Under the pieces are notes generated by a model, which worked only from the letters and a program-made list of their open reading frames with translations, searched no databases and was not told the DNA's origin. Positions 53,704 through 63,887 of a DNA stretch of 64,000 nucleotides are shown in pieces. Location: contig NZ_JACXYX010000005.1 of assembly GCF_014779655.1 (NCBI RefSeq), positions 238,331 through 302,330 on the forward strand, in the 5' to 3' direction. Both the position numbers and the translations under genes were made by a program. The stretch comes from Nocardioides ganghwensis. GTDB taxonomy: Bacteria > Actinomycetota > Actinomycetes > Propionibacteriales > Nocardioidaceae. How positions within the stretch are numbered: position 1 is the first letter of the stretch; the number at the start of each line of letters is the position of its first letter.

Positions 53704-54108
53704 ATGCCCGTCGACCCCTCGCTGGTGGGGCGTGAGTTCCCCGCGCCGGCTCCCCTGACCGTGACCTCCGACCGGGTCGCCGCCTTCGCCGCTGCCGTCG
53801 GCCACCCCGGCGACGACGTGCCGCCGACCTTCCCGATCGTCCTCGCCTTCGACGCCATGATGGCGTTCCTCGATGCCGAGGGGATCGACCTGCACCGCAT
53901 CGTCCACGGCGAGCAGCGCTTCGCCTACGTACGCCCGCTGGCGGTCGGCGACGAGCTCAGCGCGACGCTGACGGTGACCGGTCTGCGCCAGATCGGCGGT
54001 GCCGACATCATCGCCACGACCAGCGAGCTCGCCGACGCCACCGGCGCCGTCGTGTGCACCGGCAAGGCCACCCTCGTCCACTCGTCCGGAGCGGAGACCG
54101 CCCAGTGA
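53704..54108 (+). CDS. hadA: HadA-like (R)-hydroxyacyl-ACP dehydratase subunit
   Basis: 134 aa single hot-dog fold of the FAS1-type dehydratase (MaoC N-terminal) family, lacking the hydratase-2 active-site motif. It is the non-catalytic partner of HadB. In mycobacteria HadA/HadB dehydrate fatty-acyl intermediates of FAS II at this same locus (rpmG-hadA-hadB-secE-nusG). ATG 53704 is six bases after TAGGGT (53692-53697), leaderless. The stop overlaps the hadB GTG. Confidence 0.88.
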   Translation: MPVDPSLVGREFPAPAPLTVTSDRVAAFAAAVGHPGDDVPPTFPIVLAFDAMMAFLDAEGIDLHRIVHGEQRFAYVRPLAVGDELSATLTVTGLRQIGGADIIATTSELADATGAVVCTGKATLVHSSGAETAQ

Positions 54109-54498
54109 CCACCCAGCTCGCCGCCGGCGACACCCTCGGCCCGACGACCTTCACCGTCACCCGCGCCGACCTCGTCGCCTACGCCGACGCCAGCGGCGAC
54201 CAGAACCCGATCCACCAGGACGAGGACGTCGCCCGCAGCGTCGGCCTGCCCGGCGTGATCGCCCACGGCATGTACACCCTGGCGCTGGTCGGCCGGGCCG
54301 TCGCCGAGTGGACCGGCGGCGCCGAGGTGGTCGACCTCGGCGCGAAGTTCACCAGCCCCGTCGTGGTGCCCGCCGAGGGCGGCGCCGAGGTGGTCGTGGG
54401 CGGCACCGTGAAGTCCGTCGCCGACGGCCTCGTCACGCTCGCCCTCGAGGTCACCTGCGGCGGCCAGAAGGTGCTCGGGATGCCCAAGGCGGTCGTGC

Positions 54499-54506
<8 letters not shown>
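54105..54506 (+). CDS. hadB: HadB-like MaoC dehydratase, catalytic subunit
   Basis: 133 aa hot-dog protein with the hydratase-2 active-site motif intact (SGDQNPIHQDEDVA, catalytic Asp and His) and GVIAHGMYTLALVGR. Forms the active site with HadA. GTG 54105 overlaps hadA (GTGA); its end overlaps murB by 8 nt. Confidence 0.9.
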
Positions 54507-55548
<1,042 letters not shown>

Positions 55549-55552
55549 CGGG

Positions 55553-56593
55553 TCAGGCGAGCCAGGCGGCGATGTCGCGCCGGGCTGCCGCGACGACGTC
55601 GGACGGCGCGCGCGAGGCCTCGAACGACATCTCCGCGAGCCGCGCCAGGGTGGTGTCGTCGAGGTCGTGCGCGGCGCGCATCGTGGCGTACTGGCCCGCG
55701 AGGCGTGAGCCGAACAGCAGCGGGTCGTCGGCGCCGAGCGCCACCGTCGCCCCCGCTGCGAGCAGCAGCGGGAGCGGTACCGACGTCAGGTCGGAGTAGA
55801 CGCCCAGCGAGACGTTGGAGGTCGGGCACACCTCGAGCGCGACACCGGCGGCGACGATGCGCTCGAGGAGGGCGGGGTCCTCGACGCTGCGTACGCCGTG
55901 GCCGAGCCGGTGCGCGCCGAGGCTGTCGAGGCACTGCCGGACGTGGTCGGGGCCGCGCAGCTCACCGCCGTGCGGGACCAGCAGCAGGTCCGCCCGCCGG
56001 GCGATCCGGAACGCGCCCTCGAAGTCGGCCGTGCTGCCGCGGCGCTCGTCGTTGGAGAGGCCGAAGCCGACCACCCCGCGGCCGGCGTACTGCGCGGCCA
56101 GTCGCGCGAGCGTACGGGCGTCGAGGGGGTGCCGGGTGCGGTTCGCGGCGATGACGACGGCGATGGCCAGGCCGGTGCGCTCGGAGGCGTCGCGCACGCA
56201 GTCGAGCACGAGGTCGGTGAAGGCGGTGATCCCGCCGAACCTGGCTGCGTAGCCGCTCGGGTCGACCTGGATCTCCAGCCAGCGGCCCCCGTCGCGGACG
56301 TCGTCCTCGGCAGCCTCGAGCACCAGCCGGCGCACGTCCTCGGGGGTACGCAGCACCGAGCGCGCCACGTCGTAGAGGCGCTGGAAGCGGAACCAGCCCT
56401 TCTCGTCCGCGGCGCTGAGCTGCGGCGGCCAGTCCTCGACGAGCGAGTCGGGCAGCACGATGCCGTCCCGCTCGGCGAGCTCGAGGAGCGTGCCGTGCCG
56501 CATCGAGCCGGTGAAGTGCAGGTGCAGGTGGGCCTTCGGCAGCTGCGACACGTCCCGCAGGGGTCGTACGCCGCCCGCCCCCGTTGCCGTCAT
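55553..56593 (-). CDS. add: Adenosine deaminase
   Basis: 346 aa metallohydrolase converting adenosine to inosine. Zinc residues: KAHLHLHFTGSM (HxH), VPHGGE, HRLGHG and the terminal ALGADDPLLFG Asp pair; CPTSNVSLGVY is the family segment. The HxHFTGS variant instead of HxHLDGS is common in actinobacterial members. ATG 56593 is seven bases after TACGAT (56606-56601 on the minus strand), so the upstream ATG at 56602 is rejected. Convergent with murB, 4 nt apart. Confidence 0.94.
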   Translation of the reverse strand: MTATGAGGVRPLRDVSQLPKAHLHLHFTGSMRHGTLLELAERDGIVLPDSLVEDWPPQLSAADEKGWFRFQRLYDVARSVLRTPEDVRRLVLEAAEDDVRDGGRWLEIQVDPSGYAARFGGITAFTDLVLDCVRDASERTGLAIAVVIAANRTRHPLDARTLARLAAQYAGRGVVGFGLSNDERRGSTADFEGAFRIARRADLLLVPHGGELRGPDHVRQCLDSLGAHRLGHGVRSVEDPALLERIVAAGVALEVCPTSNVSLGVYSDLTSVPLPLLLAAGATVALGADDPLLFGSRLAGQYATMRAAHDLDDTTLARLAEMSFEASRAPSDVVAAARRDIAAWLA

Positions 56594-56626
56594 GCCCCGC
56601 ATCGTAGGCAGGGGTGACGACCTCGG

Positions 56627-56657
56627 TTCGACGCGGGCTGGATCAGCCCCGTATGCT
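56627..56657 (+). promoter_or_regulatory. Probable promoter of tRNA-Trp-secE-nusG
   Basis: TCGACG (56628-56633) and TATGCT (56652-56657) with an 18-bp spacer, 64 nt before the tRNA. The only good hexamer pair in the gap between add and tRNA-Trp. Confidence 0.5.
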
Positions 56658-56720
56658 TCCCGATTGGTGGTTTCGCCACATGCTTCGGCATGCCCCCAGC
56701 GATGGGACAGAGACCGCCGA

Positions 56721-56793
56721 AGGGCACTAGCTCAACTGGCAGAGCATCGGTCTCCAAAACCGAAGGTTGGGGGTTCAAGTCCCTCGTGCCCTG
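56721..56793 (+). tRNA. tRNA-Trp (anticodon CCA)
   Basis: Acceptor AGGGCAC pairs with GTGCCCT (56786-56792), discriminator G. The anticodon loop CTCCAAA has CCA at 56754-56756. The tRNA-Trp-secE-nusG order is conserved in actinobacteria. Confidence 0.97.
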
Positions 56794-56846
56794 CGAGGAA
56801 TCACTGCACCAGCAACACGCACAGCAACAACGAGAAGGTGGATGAC

Positions 56847-57101
56847 GTGGCCGACGGCAACGCGGTTCAGGACCGGCGCGACTCGCGCGGCGACGACCGT
56901 GGGCGCACCAGCCCCGCCACGTTCCTGCGCCAGGTGGTGGCCGAGCTCCGCAAGGTGGTGTGGCCCACCCAGCAGCAGCTCATCACCTACTTCTTCGTCG
57001 TGCTGGTCTTCGTCATCGCGGTGATGGCGATCGTGACGCTGCTCGACCTGGCTTTCGGAAAGCTGGTCTTCGAGGTCTTCACCGGCAGCAACACCCAGTG
57101 A
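56847..57101 (+). CDS. secE: Preprotein translocase subunit SecE
   Basis: 84 aa. Short hydrophilic N-terminus, conserved amphipathic segment FLRQVVAELRKVVWPTQQQL, then one membrane helix (TYFFVVLVFVIAVMAIVTLL). Essential partner of SecY. GTG 56847 has AAGGTGG six bases upstream; GTG 56838 overlaps that site and is rejected. Confidence 0.95.
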   Translation: MADGNAVQDRRDSRGDDRGRTSPATFLRQVVAELRKVVWPTQQQLITYFFVVLVFVIAVMAIVTLLDLAFGKLVFEVFTGSNTQ

Positions 57102-57194
57102 CGACACGGCAGTGATCCACCGCTCGTGAATCCCGCCGGGTGATCCCGGCCCCGGTCCCCGAGACCGGCCCAGCAACGACGTACGGAGTGAGAC

Positions 57195-58031
57195 GTGTCT
57201 GAGAACAATGACGTGGACCAGGTCGACGACCAGGTCGAGTCCCCGGACGAGGCGACCCCGGAGGACGCCTCCGCGGACGCCGTCGCGGACACCGAGGACG
57301 ACACCGTGACCGACGAGTCCACCGACGCCGAGCCCGTCGAGGACGAGGCTGCTGAGGACGAGGTTGTCGAAGGCGAGGCTGCTGAGGACGAGTCCGCCGA
57401 CGCCGAGGAGAACGACCCCCTCGAGGCCTTCCGCCGCGAGCTGTGGGCCAAGCCGGGCGACTGGTTCGTCGTGCACACCTACTCCGGCATGGAGAAGCGG
57501 GTCAAGCACAACCTCGAGAACCGCATCATCTCCCTCAACATGGAGGACTACATCCACGAGATCGTGGTCCCCACCGAGGAGGTCGCGGAGATCAAGAACG
57601 GCCAGCGCAAGATGGTCACGCGCACCGTGCTCCCCGGCTACGTCCTGGTCCGCATGGACCTCACCGACGAGTCCTGGTCGGCCGTGCGCCACACGCCGTC
57701 GGTCACCGGCTTCGTGGGCCACAGCCACCAGCCCGTGCCGCTGAGCATGAGCGAGGTCGAGGACATGCTCGCGCCGGCCGTCGTGGCCGTCGCCGAGGCC
57801 GAGGCCGCGGCCTCGGGCGAGAAGGGCTCCTCCACCACGCCGCGCAAGCCGGTCGAGGTCGCGGACTTCGACGTCTCCGACTCCGTCATGGTGGTCGACG
57901 GCCCGTTCGCCACGCTCCACGCGACGATCACCGAGATCAACGCCGAGTCGCAGCGCGTCAAGGCCCTCGTCGAGATCTTCGGCCGCGAGACCCCGGTCGA
58001 GCTCTCCTTCTCGCAGATCCAAAAGGTCTGA
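57195..58031 (+). CDS. nusG: Transcription termination/antitermination protein NusG
   Basis: 278 aa. The first ~75 residues are an acidic, low-complexity extension ([19 protein letters not shown] type), usual in actinobacterial NusG. The NGN domain starts at [19 protein letters not shown] with [12 protein letters not shown]. An insertion lies near residue 195-220, and the C-terminal KOW domain has [19 protein letters not shown] 57195 follows GGAGTGAG. Confidence 0.97.
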   Translation: MSENNDVDQVDDQVESPDEATPEDASADAVADTEDDTVTDESTDAEPVEDEAAEDEVVEGEAAEDESADAEENDPLEAFRRELWAKPGDWFVVHTYSGMEKRVKHNLENRIISLNMEDYIHEIVVPTEEVAEIKNGQRKMVTRTVLPGYVLVRMDLTDESWSAVRHTPSVTGFVGHSHQPVPLSMSEVEDMLAPAVVAVAEAEAAASGEKGSSTTPRKPVEVADFDVSDSVMVVDGPFATLHATITEINAESQRVKALVEIFGRETPVELSFSQIQKV

Positions 58032-58034
58032 GCG

Positions 58035-58058
58035 CGGGATCGGGCTTGCTCGATCCCG
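58035..58058 (+). terminator. Hairpin after nusG
   Basis: CGGGATCGGG and CTCGATCCCG form a ~10-bp stem with loop CTTG four bases after the nusG stop. No T-run, so it may be an attenuator or mRNA end rather than a strong terminator. Confidence 0.5.
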
Positions 58059-58069
58059 ATCAGCGAAGA

Positions 58070-58132
58070 GGTTGAGGAGCGTCGACGCAGACCCGAGCGA
58101 AGCGACGGACTGGGTGACGCGTCTCGAAACCC
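58070..58132. repeat. Interspersed REP-like element between nusG and rplK
   Basis: Begins GGTTGAGGAGCG (58070-58081) and ends CGTCTCGAAACC (58120-58131), with the clustered GAGCGAAGCGAC in between. These modules resemble the GGTTTCGAGACG...CCTCAACC repeats scattered in Nocardioides genomes (recalled, not searched). Confidence 0.55.
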
Positions 58133-58160
58133 ACCCGGGAGGCACGATTTCCCGAGTGGG
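58130..58160. terminator. Second hairpin upstream of rplK
   Basis: CCCACCCGGGA (58130-58140) pairs with TCCCGAGTGGG (58150-58160), with one mismatch. Between nusG and rplK (216 nt); suggests that rplK-rplA are transcribed partly from their own promoter. Confidence 0.5.
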
Positions 58161-58247
58161 CCGTACAGAAGCGACAATGCAGTAGCGACAACCCGTGGCA
58201 GGGGGCAGGTGCCCTCGTCATGACCACACGAGAGAAAGTAGAAGGCA

Positions 58248-58676
58248 ATGCCTCCCAAGAAGAAGATCGCCGCACTCGTCAAGGTGCAGCTGCAGGCCGG
58301 CTCGGCCACCCCGGCCCCGCCGGTCGGTACGGCGCTCGGTCCGCACGGCGTCAACATCATGGACTTCTGCAAGGCCTACAACGCCCAGACCGAGTCCATG
58401 CGCGGCAACGTGATCCCCGTCGAGATCACCATCTACGAGGACCGCTCGTTCGACTTCATCACCAAGACCCCGCCGGCCGCCGAGCTCATCAAGAAGGCTG
58501 CCGGTCTCTCCAAGGGCTCCGGCGTCCCGCACAAGGAGAAGGTCGGCAAGCTGACCAAGGACCAGGTCCGCGAGATCGCGACCACCAAGCTGCCCGACCT
58601 CAACGCCAACGACATCGACGCGGCCATGAAGATCGTCGAGGGCACTGCGCGCTCGATGGGCGTCACGACCGACTGA
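58248..58676 (+). CDS. rplK: 50S ribosomal protein L11
   Basis: 142 aa. Standard L11: [20 protein letters not shown], then [22 protein letters not shown] and the C-terminal rRNA-binding domain ending [21 protein letters not shown] precedes the ATG. Confidence 0.99.
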   Translation: MPPKKKIAALVKVQLQAGSATPAPPVGTALGPHGVNIMDFCKAYNAQTESMRGNVIPVEITIYEDRSFDFITKTPPAAELIKKAAGLSKGSGVPHKEKVGKLTKDQVREIATTKLPDLNANDIDAAMKIVEGTARSMGVTTD

Positions 58677-58738
58677 CACGTGGGAGAGCCGCGCTGGCTC
58701 GCTAACCACATCCTTCGCACCAGAGAAACGAGAAGACA

Positions 58739-59461
58739 ATGCAGCGCAGCAAGACCTACCGCGCAGCGGCAGAGCAGTTCGACAAGGACGAGCTCTACGC
58801 CCCGCTGGCCGCCATCAAGATCGCCAAGGGTGGCTCCAAGAAGAAGTTCGACGAGACCGTCGACGTCGTCATGCGCCTGGGTGTCGACCCGCGCAAGGCC
58901 GACCAGATGGTCCGCGGCACCGTCAACCTCCCGCACGGCACCGGCAAGACCGCCCGTGTCCTCGTGTTCGCCAACGCCGACAAGGCCGACGCCGCCCGTG
59001 AGGCCGGCGCCGAGTTCGTCGGCGGCGACGAGCTGATCGAGAAGGTCGCCGGCGGCTGGCTCGACTTCGACGCCGTCGTGGCCACGCCCGACATGATGGG
59101 CAAGGTCGGTCGCCTCGGTCGCGTCCTCGGCCCCCGCTCGCTCATGCCGAACCCCAAGACCGGCACGGTGACCCCCGACGTCGCCAAGGCCGTCACGGAC
59201 ATCAAGGGCGGCAAGATCGAGTTCCGCGTCGACCGGCACGCCAACCTGCACTTCATCATCGGCAAGGCGTCCTTCTCCGAGGTCCAGCTCGCCGAGAACT
59301 ACGCCGCCGCCCTCGACGAGGTGCTGCGTCTCAAGCCGGCCAGCTCCAAGGGTCGCTACATCAAGAAGGTCACCGTCTCCACGACGATGGGCCCCGGCAT
59401 CCAGGTCGACCCCAACCGCACCAAGAACGTCGCTTCCGAGGATGAGGCCGTCCAGGCCTGA
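58739..59461 (+). CDS. rplA: 50S ribosomal protein L1
   Basis: 240 aa. Hallmarks: [50 protein letters not shown] and [12 protein letters not shown]. Follows rplK by 62 nt and ends in a strong terminator. Confidence 0.99.
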   Translation: MQRSKTYRAAAEQFDKDELYAPLAAIKIAKGGSKKKFDETVDVVMRLGVDPRKADQMVRGTVNLPHGTGKTARVLVFANADKADAAREAGAEFVGGDELIEKVAGGWLDFDAVVATPDMMGKVGRLGRVLGPRSLMPNPKTGTVTPDVAKAVTDIKGGKIEFRVDRHANLHFIIGKASFSEVQLAENYAAALDEVLRLKPASSKGRYIKKVTVSTTMGPGIQVDPNRTKNVASEDEAVQA

Positions 59462-59475
59462 TCCCCAGCAGCCGC

Positions 59476-59515
59476 AACGGCCCGGTCGCCCCTCCTCGGG
59501 GCGGCCGGGCCGTTT
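59476..59515 (+). terminator. Intrinsic terminator after rplA
   Basis: AACGGCCCGGTCGCCCC (59476-59492) pairs with GGGGCGGCCGGGCCGTT (59498-59514) through 17 bp including one T-G pair, loop TCCTC, then TTTGG. Confidence 0.9.
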
Positions 59516-59596
59516 GGCTGTGGAACGATCGGGTAGAACGTCCGCAGGCAACCAGCCGTCCGGCTCGTCGTACCACTCGTCCCAGGAGACACACAC

Positions 59597-60457
59597 ATGC
59601 GCGTCACGTCCCTCGCCCGCCGCCTCGGCTCCGCCGCCCTGGTGCTGACCATGGGCGCCGGGCTTGCTGCGTGCAGCGACGACTCCGGCTCCACGGACGC
59701 CTCGAGCTCGGCGACCGACGAGAGCGCGGACGGAACCGAGGAGTCCGCGGACGACTCCGCGGACGAGCCCGACGAGGCGACGGAGGCGTCGCTGACCGAG
59801 CTGTCCGCAGCGGACTTCTACCCGTCGGTCATGGCGGCGCTGCAGGAAGCAGAGACGTTCGCGTTCGAGACGACCTCCGGCACCGGTGGCCAGACGCAGA
59901 CGATGTCCGGCACGGCTCGCTTCAGCGACGAGGGCGTCGAGATGCAGGCCACCGGCTCCGGCGCCCAGGCCATGGACATGATCCTGCTCGGCCAGGCGAT
60001 GTACATGAAGTCACCCGACCTCGGCATGGGCGACAAGTGGCTCAAGATCGACCTGAGCGACCCCGACTCGCTGTTCGGGATGATCGGCAAGGCGACCGAC
60101 CCCGAGGTCATGTTCAAGGCGATGGAGACGCCCAAGAAGCTCGAGCTCGTCGGCTCCGAGGAGGTCGACGGCGTCGAGACCAACCACTACCGGATCACGC
60201 TCGACCCGACCCAGTACATCGAGGCGATGCAGTTCCCCGCCGCGATGGCGGACATGATGCCCAAGGAGCTGGTGACCGAGATGTGGGTCGACGCCGACGA
60301 CCTGCCCCGCAAGTTCGCCCAGACCACCGAGATCAAGGGCGTGGGTGGCGGCCAGCCCACCACCTCGACCACCGAGGGCACCTACTCCGACTTCGGCATC
60401 GACGTCGAGATCGAGGAGCCCCCGGCCAGCGAGGTCACCGAGCAGCCGGGACTGTGA
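59597..60457 (+). CDS. LppX/LprG-like lipoprotein
   Basis: 286 aa. Lipobox GLAAC (Cys ~25) after a 24-residue signal, then an acidic Ser/Asp/Glu-rich tether to ~65 and a beta-rich domain to the end with the LppX_LprAFG/LolA-like pattern ([53 protein letters not shown]). Such proteins bind lipids between membrane and outer envelope in actinobacteria. AGGAG lies upstream of ATG 59597. It sits between rplA and rplJ, transcribed in the same direction but after a terminator. Confidence 0.88.
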   Translation: MRVTSLARRLGSAALVLTMGAGLAACSDDSGSTDASSSATDESADGTEESADDSADEPDEATEASLTELSAADFYPSVMAALQEAETFAFETTSGTGGQTQTMSGTARFSDEGVEMQATGSGAQAMDMILLGQAMYMKSPDLGMGDKWLKIDLSDPDSLFGMIGKATDPEVMFKAMETPKKLELVGSEEVDGVETNHYRITLDPTQYIEAMQFPAAMADMMPKELVTEMWVDADDLPRKFAQTTEIKGVGGGQPTTSTTEGTYSDFGIDVEIEEPPASEVTEQPGL

Positions 60458-60473
60458 CGCGTTCGCCTTCGGC

Positions 60474-61448
60474 TCACTCCCGGAAGACCCGCTCGTCGAT
60501 CAGCTGCTCCTTGACCTCGCTGCCCTCGGGCTCGTAGCGGCCCTGGTCGAAGCGGGTCCGGAACTGCAGCACGGCCCCGTCGCGACCGAACCGGTTCTTC
60601 TCCACCGTCAGCACGGCGTACTCCCGGAACCGGTCGGCGTTGCCGAGGTCGTAGGTCAGGTGGTGGCGGGCGACGATGTCGAACTTGTTGTTGAGCACCA
60701 GCACCACGTCGGCCTCGTAGGCCAGGGCGCTGGACCCGCGCAGGTCGTTGGCGCGCATCCGCTTGCCGGAGCGCAGGGCCTCCTTCTCCGCGGCGGCGAT
60801 GGCCAGGACGGGGGCGGAGATGTCGATGGCGAGGTCCTTGAGGCCCTCCACGATCTGGGTCGTGCTGGACTCCTCGTCCTCGTGGCTGGTCTTCACCTTC
60901 TGGAGGTAGTCGACGATCACCAGCGGGGTCGTGCCCGACAGCTCGCGGACGGCCTCGATGGCGGCCTCGATGGCGGAGAGGTCCGTACGCGTGCCGGTCG
61001 ACCGGTGCACGAACAACATCTCGGAGTACTGCGACACCTTGGTCAGCGCCTCGACGCCGGCAGGCACCGACTCCAGCCGGTGCTCGAGGGAGCTCACCCA
61101 CAGGTCGTCGAAGATCGACCGGATGCTGTTGACCCGCACCTGGTCGGAGTCGTCGAGCTCGCCGGCCTCCATGGCGATGAGCTTCTGGGTGAGGTCCTCG
61201 GCGTCGTGCTCGTAGGAGAAGTAGATGACCGGGCGGCCGGTCGCGGCGTTGTTGCGCGCGACCTGCAGCGCGAAGGTCGACTTGCCGAGGCCTTGGGGGC
61301 CGGCGAGGAGGACGAGCGAGCCGGCGCGCATCCCGCCACCGATGATCGGATCGAGGCCGCCGAAGCCGGTCTTCCACACCCTCCCGGCGGCGTTGCGTCC
61401 GGTGAGCATGCGTTCGTCGCTGCGAGCCAGGGAGGCCCCTACGGTCAT
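60474..61448 (-). CDS. DnaB/RadA-like RecA-fold ATPase
   Basis: 324 aa. A single RecA-type domain like the C-terminal half of DnaB helicase: [30 protein letters not shown] (Walker A) near residue 30-60, [11 protein letters not shown] (Walker B) near 180, and [10 protein letters not shown] and [15 protein letters not shown] as in DnaB/GP4 families. The N-terminal helicase domain is absent. Probably a DNA-metabolism accessory ATPase; no specific role assigned. ATG 61448 lacks a clear ribosome site; GTG 61463 is an alternative. Antisense to the ribosomal genes on both sides. Confidence 0.8.
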   Translation of the reverse strand: MTVGASLARSDERMLTGRNAAGRVWKTGFGGLDPIIGGGMRAGSLVLLAGPQGLGKSTFALQVARNNAATGRPVIYFSYEHDAEDLTQKLIAMEAGELDDSDQVRVNSIRSIFDDLWVSSLEHRLESVPAGVEALTKVSQYSEMLFVHRSTGTRTDLSAIEAAIEAVRELSGTTPLVIVDYLQKVKTSHEDEESSTTQIVEGLKDLAIDISAPVLAIAAAEKEALRSGKRMRANDLRGSSALAYEADVVLVLNNKFDIVARHHLTYDLGNADRFREYAVLTVEKNRFGRDGAVLQFRTRFDQGRYEPEGSEVKEQLIDERVFRE

Positions 61449-61534
61449 GAGCTGGTGGTCCACGCGACCATGGAACCAGTGATGGGTGCCCGCCGGGTGC
61501 CGATTGCGCGGTTTGCCGGGCCGACGGCGCCGAT

Positions 61535-61562
61535 TTGTCCGGTCCGCACGGCGGCGCGTACA
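61535..61562 (+). promoter_or_regulatory. Promoter of rplJ-rplL
   Basis: TTGTCC (61535-61540) and TACAGT (61557-61562), 16-bp spacer, close to the primary sigma consensus of actinobacteria. Transcription should start near 61569, giving a leader of about 180 nt. Confidence 0.75.
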
Positions 61563-61568
61563 GTTCCC

Positions 61569-61751
61569 ACTCGAAACCAGAGACCGCAGGTTGTCACGAG
61601 CTCCTCGCCCGTGACCGAAGGTCCGCAGCAGCGGGCGGCCGGCGCAGGTGACAGAGCAGAGCGGAACATCTCGCCCCACGCCCTGAGCCTGTGCTCAGGG
61701 CGTTCGTCGTCTGTGGGCCCGACGCCGGTGGTCAACCCCGGAAGGAGACCC
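61569..61751 (+). promoter_or_regulatory. Putative ribosomal protein L10 leader with attenuator hairpin
   Basis: The long untranslated leader before rplJ contains a perfect 10-bp hairpin, CGCCCTGAGC (61679-61688) with GCTCAGGGCG (61693-61702), loop CTGT, followed by ttcgtcgtctg. The purine-rich stretch just before it (gacagagcagagcggaac) is where an L10(L12)4-binding leader would be expected. Autogenous control is known for such leaders in other bacteria; here it is inferred. The rest of the 303-nt gap (61449-61568) holds only the promoter. Confidence 0.6.
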
Positions 61752-62417
61752 ATGGCGCGGCCAGAAAAGACTGCCGCCGTTGCAGAGATCGTTGAGTCCT
61801 TCAACGACTCCGCCGGCGCTGTGCTGACCGAGTACCGCGGGCTCACCGTGAAGCAGCTGCAGGACCTGCGGCGCTCCCTCGGCGAGAACGCCAACTACGC
61901 CGTGGTCAAGAACACGCTGGCCAAGATCGCCGCCACCGAGGTGGGCATCGAAGGCTTCGACGACCTGCTGACCGGCCCCACCGCCATCGCCTTCATCAAT
62001 GGAGACGTGGTCGAGGCCGCCAAGGGTCTGCGTGACTTTGCCAAGGCAAACCCCGCCCTTGTCATCAAGGGTGGAGTCCTGGACGGCAAGCCGCTCGACG
62101 CTGCGGAGGTCGCCAAGCTGGCCGACCTCGAGTCGCGCGAGGTGCTGATGGGCAAGCTGGCGGGCGCGATGCTCGCCTCGCTGTCCCAGGCCGTCTACCT
62201 GCTCAACGCGCCGATCGCCCAGGCCGCCCGTCTCGCGGGTGCGCTGCAGGCCAAGGCCGAGCAGGACCCCACGATCCTCGCAGGTGGTGCCGGTACGCCG
62301 GCTGCTCCCGCTGCCGAGGACGCCCCGGCGGAGGAGGCCACCCCCTCGGAGGGAGCCGCCGAGCCCGAGGCGACCGACGAGGCTGCCGAGCCGGCCGCCG
62401 AGTCCACCGACGCCTGA
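61752..62417 (+). CDS. rplJ: 50S ribosomal protein L10
   Basis: 221 aa. Starts [19 protein letters not shown] with [16 protein letters not shown] and [10 protein letters not shown]. An Ala/Glu/Pro-rich tail of ~45 residues extends beyond the usual ~175-residue core, as in several actinobacteria. GAAGGAG precedes ATG 61752; the open frame upstream is not part of the gene. Confidence 0.98.
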   Translation: MARPEKTAAVAEIVESFNDSAGAVLTEYRGLTVKQLQDLRRSLGENANYAVVKNTLAKIAATEVGIEGFDDLLTGPTAIAFINGDVVEAAKGLRDFAKANPALVIKGGVLDGKPLDAAEVAKLADLESREVLMGKLAGAMLASLSQAVYLLNAPIAQAARLAGALQAKAEQDPTILAGGAGTPAAPAAEDAPAEEATPSEGAAEPEATDEAAEPAAESTDA

Positions 62418-62496
62418 GCCCAGGCCGACGTACACCACCTGAAACCCGGCACGACCGCACGACGCGGGCGGGCCACACACGGAAGGAACCGCCACC

Positions 62497-62889
62497 ATGG
62501 CGAAGCTCAGCACCGACGAGCTCCTTGACGCCTTCAAGGAGATGACCCTGATCGAGCTCTCCGAGTTCGTCAAGCAGTTCGAGGACACCTTCGGCGTGAC
62601 CGCCGCCGCCCCCGTCGCCGTGGCCGCCGCCCCGGCCGCCGGTGGCGCTGCCGGTGGCGACGCCGCCGCCGAGGAGAAGGACGAGTTCGAGGTCGTCCTC
62701 GAGGCCGCCGGCGACAAGAAGATCAACGTCATCAAGGAGGTGCGCGCCCTGACCTCCCTCGGTCTGAAGGAGGCCAAGGACCTCGTCGAGGCCGCCCCCA
62801 AGACGATCCTCGAGAACGCCACCAAGGAGGCCGCGGACAAGGCCAAGGAGGCCCTCGAGGCCGCCGGCGCCACCGTCACCGTCAAGTGA
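62497..62889 (+). CDS. rplL: 50S ribosomal protein L7/L12
   Basis: 130 aa. N-terminal dimerisation helices ([20 protein letters not shown]), an Ala-rich hinge, and the C-terminal factor-binding domain ([23 protein letters not shown]). GGAAGGA precedes ATG. Followed by a perfect terminator. Confidence 0.99.
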   Translation: MAKLSTDELLDAFKEMTLIELSEFVKQFEDTFGVTAAAPVAVAAAPAAGGAAGGDAAAEEKDEFEVVLEAAGDKKINVIKEVRALTSLGLKEAKDLVEAAPKTILENATKEAADKAKEALEAAGATVTVK

Positions 62890-62907
62890 CGATCCGCTAG
62901 TCGCTCC

Positions 62908-62943
62908 ACGAGGGGCGGTCACCGAGAGGTGGCCGCCCCTCGT
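62908..62943 (+). terminator. Intrinsic terminator after rplL
   Basis: ACGAGGGGCGGTCACC and GGTGGCCGCCCCTCGT form a 16-bp stem (one T-G pair) closed by a GAGA tetraloop, then gccattt. Confidence 0.92.
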
Positions 62944-63035
62944 GCCATTTCGGGTCACGCCACGCCCTGTCACCGACGGCCGGGAGCCACTACAGTGGGG
63001 CATCACTGGATGCGCATCACGAAACGAGTTGCTCC

Positions 63036-63887
63036 ATGCGCAACAAGCGAACCGCGGCGACCCTGGTCCGCCTGCTGGAGAACGCCCGCTACGAGGTGCT
63101 GCCCACCGCCTCCACGGAGGACAAGGTCCTCGAGCACCTTCCGCGTGACCGCACCGTCACCGTCACCGCCTCGCCCACCAAGGGCCTGGAGGCCACGCTC
63201 GACCTGGCCGAGCGCCTCACCGGCCACGGCTACGTCACGGTCCCGCACCTCGCCGCACGCATGGTCTCCGGTCGTGACGAGCTGGCCGAGATCGCCGAGC
63301 GGCTGCGCGGGAAGGGCATCACGAGCGTGTTCGTCCCCGGCGGCGACGCCGAGGCCGTCGGCGACTACCCAGACGCGCTCGCGCTGCTCGAGGACCTGAA
63401 GGAGCTGGGCTCGCCGTTCGCCCACGTCGGGATCACCGGCTATCCCGAGTCGCACCCGACCATCCACGACGACCTCACCGTGCAGTCCATGTGGGACAAG
63501 CGCCGCTACGCCACCCACATCGTCAGCAACCTCACCTTCGACCCGGCCGTGGTGCGCGACTGGGTGCGCCGGCTGCGTGCCCGCGGGGTGGCGATGCCGC
63601 TGCTCCTCGGCATCCCCGGACCGGTCGAGCGGGCCAAGCTGCTGGGCATGGCGACCAGGATCGGCGTCGGCGAGTCGACGAAGTTCCTCGCCAAGAACAA
63701 GGGCGTCTTCGCCCGCCTCGCCGCGCCGGGCGGGTTCACCGGCGAGAGGTTCCTCGAGAGGTGCGCACCGGCGCTCGGGGAGGAAGGGGCGCTCGTCGAG
63801 GGCCTGCACGTCTTCACGTTCAACCAGATCGGCGAGACCGAGGCCTGGCGCACCGGGATGCTCGAGCGTCTGCGGACCTCCCGCTAG
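63036..63887 (+). CDS. Methylenetetrahydrofolate reductase-like protein
   Basis: 283 aa TIM-barrel protein of the MetF family. PTASTEDKVLEHLPRD and VTVTASPTKGLEATLDLAERL replace the usual N-terminal signature; ITSVFVPGGDAEAVGDYPDALALLEDL and FAHVGITGYPESHPTI match the MTHFR folate/FAD region, and GLHVFTFNQIGETEAW the C-terminus. It is more divergent than housekeeping MetF and may act in a C1 or demethylation pathway. A promoter-like TACAGT lies at 62991-62996, giving a ~30-nt leader to ATG 63036. Confidence 0.82.
   Translation: MRNKRTAATLVRLLENARYEVLPTASTEDKVLEHLPRDRTVTVTASPTKGLEATLDLAERLTGHGYVTVPHLAARMVSGRDELAEIAERLRGKGITSVFVPGGDAEAVGDYPDALALLEDLKELGSPFAHVGITGYPESHPTIHDDLTVQSMWDKRRYATHIVSNLTFDPAVVRDWVRRLRARGVAMPLLLGIPGPVERAKLLGMATRIGVGESTKFLAKNKGVFARLAAPGGFTGERFLERCAPALGEEGALVEGLHVFTFNQIGETEAWRTGMLERLRTSR

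Noticed and set aside
60345..61751. Upstream extension of the rplJ reading frame
   Set aside because: It runs through the L10 leader and antisense to the ATPase gene; conserved L10 sequence and GAAGGAG place the start at 61752.
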